Shown here: positions 4,488 to 7,370 of the stretch, piece after piece
How positions within the stretch are numbered: the stretch's first letter is position 1
How the letters are laid out: the number at the start of each line of letters is the position of its first letter
Source of the DNA: Desulfurococcales archaeon
GTDB taxonomy: Archaea; Thermoproteota; Thermoprotei_A; Sulfolobales; Desulfurococcaceae
Length of the DNA: 7,370 nt
Reading direction: 5' to 3'
Assembly: GCA_026985375.1 (NCBI GenBank)
Contig: JALSQP010000131.1
Location: 1 to 7,370 of the forward strand
Notes under the pieces: model-generated
What the model was told of the DNA's origin: nothing
Databases searched by the model: none
What the model saw: the letters and a program-made list of their open reading frames with translations, nothing else
Program-made: the position numbers and the translations under genes

Positions 4488-6659
4488 TCATAGTTTGGCT
4501 AGAACCTTATCATTCCCTATGACCTCTGTTACCCATTTACCCGTTGATCTCAGCTTCTTTATTGATGATATGAATTTTTCAAGCGTGATCTCTTCTCTTC
4601 CGTTCCACTTATTATATGCTTCTCTTATTTTCTCCAATGCCATGTAGTGGTAATAGCATAGCCCCATGCGGTATTCTTCCCTATTGCATACCAAGCATTT
4701 TCTATGCGGAGAAATGTATCCCAGCCTTATCGATAAGAGGTATCCGATCTTGTCTTTGACCTTGTCAAATTCCTGTAGTAGCTTAACTATTGTTTGACGG
4801 GCTTCTTCAACTACTTCTTCGCGTCTAGCTCTACCGTATCTGATAGCCTTCATTTTCTCCTCGAAATACCTGGTCATTTCAACACTAGTTATCTGGGGAA
4901 AATACTTAGTCAACACTTCTATGATACCGAGCCCTAGATCTGTTGCATTTACCTTGCCTCCCTTTGTCTCAAGATATCCTCTTCTGAACAGTAATTCTAT
5001 TATCCTTGCTCTAGTGGCTTCGGTACCGATTTCGACTTTCTCCATCCATCTCAGTATCTTTATTTTCGTGAGCCGCTCAGGGGGTCTGGTATATGTTCTT
5101 CGTAGCCTAGCTGTTTTAATGGGTACATGCTCGCCCTTGATGAAAACTGGTATGCTTTTCTCCTTTGGCTCGGAGAAATAGTAGTAATATAGCCATCCAA
5201 GCTTATCTATCCTTTGCCCTGATACGCGGAACTCATAACCTTCACGAGTCCTGAAGCGCGTTTGTTGCTGGATCAACAATGCCTTCTCAGCGAACGCCGC
5301 CAGGAATCTACGGACTATTAGGTCATAGATCTTCCATTCGTCACTGCTAAGCTTACCTGGTTTTAACCCCGTGGGATAAATGGCCGGATGTGCTGGATCA
5401 TCCTTTTTGCCCTGTACAGGCTTAAGTATTCCTTGCGTCTCCTTCAGGAGCCTATCAATTAAAGCACCATACCTATCTATTCCTGCGAGCTTCTCCATTA
5501 TTCCTCGATAATTTAGTGTAGGCGGAAGTTTCTGGCTATTAGTTCTAGGATAGCTTATTAGTGCATCGAGGTAGAGTTTTTCTGCTATTTTCTGAGTTTT
5601 GTAGGGACTGAACCCATAGATTCTCGCGGCTTCTTCCTGTAGGTCGCCTAAGTTAAATGCTGGCGGTGGGTTAAGATATATAGTCTTCTCCGTATACTCG
5701 GTCACAATTAGGTATCCATCTTTCTTTATGCTACTAATGATCTCTTCTGCCTCTCTCCTTGTTTCGAGAGAGCCAGAGACATATTCTAGATGTATTTTTT
5801 CTCCTTTCTTAATGATTGTTACATCGGGTATGAAGAGTGGGAGGGGTACGAAAAGATTTCTCTCGATCTCATGATCTACAACATGTTTTAGTGTTGGTGT
5901 CTGAACTCTCCCCGCGCTAAGGATTGTTCTCTTGCCTGACGACTTTCTCACAGCATCCATTAGTGCTCTGCTGATATTGATCCCCCATATCCAGTCAAGT
6001 TCGTGTCTGCAAAGACCTGCTTCTATCATTTCATAGTCTAGTCCTATAAGTTCTTTGAATGCTTGTTTTAGCTCGGTCGGAATTAGACTCGAGTATTTTA
6101 CCCTGTAGGCTCTATTGGGGTCTCCCATGAACTTTATGACGAGATAACCTATCACTGAGCCCTCTATATCGTAGTCACAAGCATTTACATAGTAGTTGGC
6201 ATTTCTCGATAGTTTCTCGAGGAGTTCAATGAATTTTTTTGTGTGCTTAGCTGACCGGTCTATGATGTATAATGGTTTCCACTCATATTGGAAGATCGGG
6301 TAGCCCCGCTTATCCGTGTATAACCCGTATAGGTGCCCGGCGGCACTAGCAATCATTATATTGGCTCCATTACTTCTTATTATGTAATAAGGTATTCCTT
6401 TCCATTTATTCCTCATGAACCTGGGTGATAACGCATACGCTATTTTGCTTGCTGCTTTAGGTTTCTCAGCAATGACTAAAATGTTTCCTCTTAAATCCCA
6501 GATTTTGATCTTCCATTCAGGTCTCCGCTTAATAGACACGATTTTTTCTTGAGACGCCCGTTTTTCTCGCTGTTCTTCTTTTTCTTTAACAGACTTTATC
6601 CGCTCCTGAGGCTTTTTCCCGTATGTTTTCAGATAATCAAGTATTGTTTTCGCAGACAT
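4488..6659 (-). CDS. topA: DNA topoisomerase type IA (archaeal topoisomerase III/TopA)
   Basis: Relaxes or decatenates DNA by passing a strand through a transient single-strand break with a 5'-phosphotyrosine link. The 723 residues carry all type IA landmarks: the TOPRIM domain with Glu65 (VIAEKPKAASK) and DYDIEG (Asp162, Asp164, Glu166), the DWIWGINISRAL region (222-233), SAGRVQTPTL (248-257), catalytic Tyr370 with Arg372 in DALISYPRTNS, and IGTEATRARIIELL (544-557). There is no helicase domain, so it is not reverse gyrase. About 57 lysine/glutamate-rich residues precede the TOPRIM domain, an unusual extension. Near the C-terminus Cys655, Cys658, Cys668 and His671 form a CxxC-x9-CxxH zinc site, followed by a helical tail. 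The start is the only methionine before residue 82, and AGGGATAGG overlapping the upstream stop serves as ribosome site. It lies 9 nt downstream of the M50 protease gene, so the two are probably one operon. Confidence 0.95.
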   Translation of the reverse strand: MSAKTILDYLKTYGKKPQERIKSVKEKEEQREKRASQEKIVSIKRRPEWKIKIWDLRGNILVIAEKPKAASKIAYALSPRFMRNKWKGIPYYIIRSNGANIMIASAAGHLYGLYTDKRGYPIFQYEWKPLYIIDRSAKHTKKFIELLEKLSRNANYYVNACDYDIEGSVIGYLVIKFMGDPNRAYRVKYSSLIPTELKQAFKELIGLDYEMIEAGLCRHELDWIWGINISRALMDAVRKSSGKRTILSAGRVQTPTLKHVVDHEIERNLFVPLPLFIPDVTIIKKGEKIHLEYVSGSLETRREAEEIISSIKKDGYLIVTEYTEKTIYLNPPPAFNLGDLQEEAARIYGFSPYKTQKIAEKLYLDALISYPRTNSQKLPPTLNYRGIMEKLAGIDRYGALIDRLLKETQGILKPVQGKKDDPAHPAIYPTGLKPGKLSSDEWKIYDLIVRRFLAAFAEKALLIQQQTRFRTREGYEFRVSGQRIDKLGWLYYYYFSEPKEKSIPVFIKGEHVPIKTARLRRTYTRPPERLTKIKILRWMEKVEIGTEATRARIIELLFRRGYLETKGGKVNATDLGLGIIEVLTKYFPQITSVEMTRYFEEKMKAIRYGRARREEVVEEARQTIVKLLQEFDKVKDKIGYLLSIRLGYISPHRKCLVCNREEYRMGLCYYHYMALEKIREAYNKWNGREEITLEKFISSIKKLRSTGKWVTEVIGNDKVLAKL

Positions 6660-6668
6660 ACCTATCCC

Positions 6669-7370
6669 TTACATTATAGGCATTGATAATACTAATATAG
6701 CGAGATATAATGGTAGTACCCACCATGGCTTCTTAGACGAGAGCTGGTTTGCTGGGCCCGGATGGATGCCTCTGCCAAATACTAGTTTAAATAGGATCAG
6801 TATAAAACCTAGGAACATATAATAGTATCCTAAAGACGAGTAGCCCATTTCTATCAGTACTGTTCCGATTAGTAGTACGCCTATTATTACCAGATAAGAA
6901 ATCATGTTATGTGCACGTGGACTTGTTAGAGACCTAATTACATGGCCTCCATCCAGCTGTCCTATAGGTAATAGGTTGAGGAAAGTCACAATGAATACTA
7001 TAAAGGAGGCAAAGGCTAGTGGGTGAAGCATTATAGTGTATCCCTGAGGTACTCCTCTTAGTGCTATTATTATTTGAAGCATTAATGGTATGAACGAGAG
7101 CTCAGCCGCTTGTCTTGCTTCTATGAGCCTTGCCGCCTGCTCGACTGTTATTAGTCGGGATAGGTAAACCCCTATTCCCCCAATTATTGTCGCCACTATA
7201 AAGCCAAAGATTGGACCTGCTATGCCAATGACGGCCAGGCTTTTTCTGCTAGGTGGAAGTGTTTTCATTGAAATAACTGCTCCGAGGGTTCCGATGAATC
7301 CTAGCTGGGCTGGAGGAGCCGGTATGAAGAATGGGCCGTCAATAATAACCTCGTATCTCCTGCTAGCAAT
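6669..7370 (-). CDS. Site-2-type M50 zinc metalloprotease (5' end cut by window edge)
   Basis: Intramembrane protease family that cleaves substrates within the bilayer, often releasing membrane-tethered regulators. The frame is open from the right edge for 233 residues to TAA at 6669-6671, further than the internal ATG at 7268 would suggest. The 34 residues upstream of that ATG (beginning IASRRYEV, then PFFIPAPPAQLGFIGTLGAV) are typical family sequence, so 7268 is not the start. The N-terminus with the HExxH zinc motif is missing and should lie just beyond the edge. The second motif, LNLLPIGQLDGGH (131-143), supplies the third zinc ligand, Asp140. Hydrophobic helices lie at about 46-70, 92-104, 115-135, 157-175, 180-198 and 216-232. 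HPGPANQLS (203-211) in the C-terminal loop is common in archaeal members. The topoisomerase gene starts 9 nt downstream on the same strand. Confidence 0.92.
   Translation of the reverse strand: MASRRYEVIIDGPFFIPAPPAQLGFIGTLGAVISMKTLPPSRKSLAVIGIAGPIFGFIVATIIGGIGVYLSRLITVEQAARLIEARQAAELSFIPLMLQIIIALRGVPQGYTIMLHPLAFASFIVFIVTFLNLLPIGQLDGGHVIRSLTSPRAHNMISYLVIIGVLLIGTVLIEMGYSSLGYYYMFLGFILILFKLVFGRGIHPGPANQLSSKKPWWVLPLYLAILVLSMPIM

Noticed and set aside
4488..6659. Reverse gyrase as identity of the type IA topoisomerase.
   Set aside because: The protein has no helicase-like N-terminal half. Only about 57 residues precede the TOPRIM domain.
6669..7268. M50 gene starting at the ATG at 7268.
   Set aside because: The frame continues to the edge with conserved family sequence upstream, so this Met is internal and the gene is partial.

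Overview
The window comes from a hyperthermophile-like crenarchaeon (Thermoproteota) of moderate G+C content. I infer a Desulfurococcales- or Sulfolobales-type relative. The evidence is the ESCRT-type cell division genes cdvA and cdvB, a crenarchaeal zinc-ribbon protein with a Cren7-like core, an archaeal type IA topoisomerase, a SEC11-type signal peptidase, GTG starts with GAGGGG Shine-Dalgarno sites, TTTAAAA-like TATA boxes and oligo-T terminators. The Cdv genes argue against Thermoproteales. The species cannot be named from the sequence.

Layout, left to right. (1) Positions 1-1431, minus strand: cdvA followed by cdvB, which is cut by the left edge. cdvC would be expected just outside. (2) Positions 1432-1644: a divergent intergenic region with a shared AT-rich promoter element and a very GC-rich hairpin that may be a small RNA or leader structure. 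(3) Positions 1645-1896, plus strand: an unrecognised two-helix membrane protein of 83 residues. (4) Positions 1897-1969: a convergent gap with a symmetric A6-G-T5 terminator. (5) Positions 1970-3289, minus strand: enolase. (6) Positions 3336-4487, plus strand: a tight three-gene run of a four-helix membrane protein, the zinc-ribbon protein and signal peptidase I. (7) Positions 4488-7370, minus strand: a site-2-type M50 metalloprotease, cut by the right edge, followed 9 nt later by DNA topoisomerase IA. The stop codons of the topoisomerase and the signal peptidase touch.

How the parts relate. CdvA recruits ESCRT-III (CdvB) to the membrane at mid-cell, and CdvB recruits the ATPase CdvC. The binding motifs for these steps are visible here: a C-terminal peptide on CdvA and a proline-rich MIM2-like segment on CdvB. 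Enolase serves glycolysis and gluconeogenesis. The signal peptidase and the M50 protease both act in membrane protein processing, on different substrates. The topoisomerase and the zinc-ribbon protein concern DNA topology and probably nucleic-acid binding. No mobile element, CRISPR array, rRNA or tRNA was seen. Most genes are conserved housekeeping genes. The less explained parts are the GC-rich hairpin, the small membrane protein beside cdvA, the Cren7-like zinc ribbon and the palindrome over the cdvB promoter.
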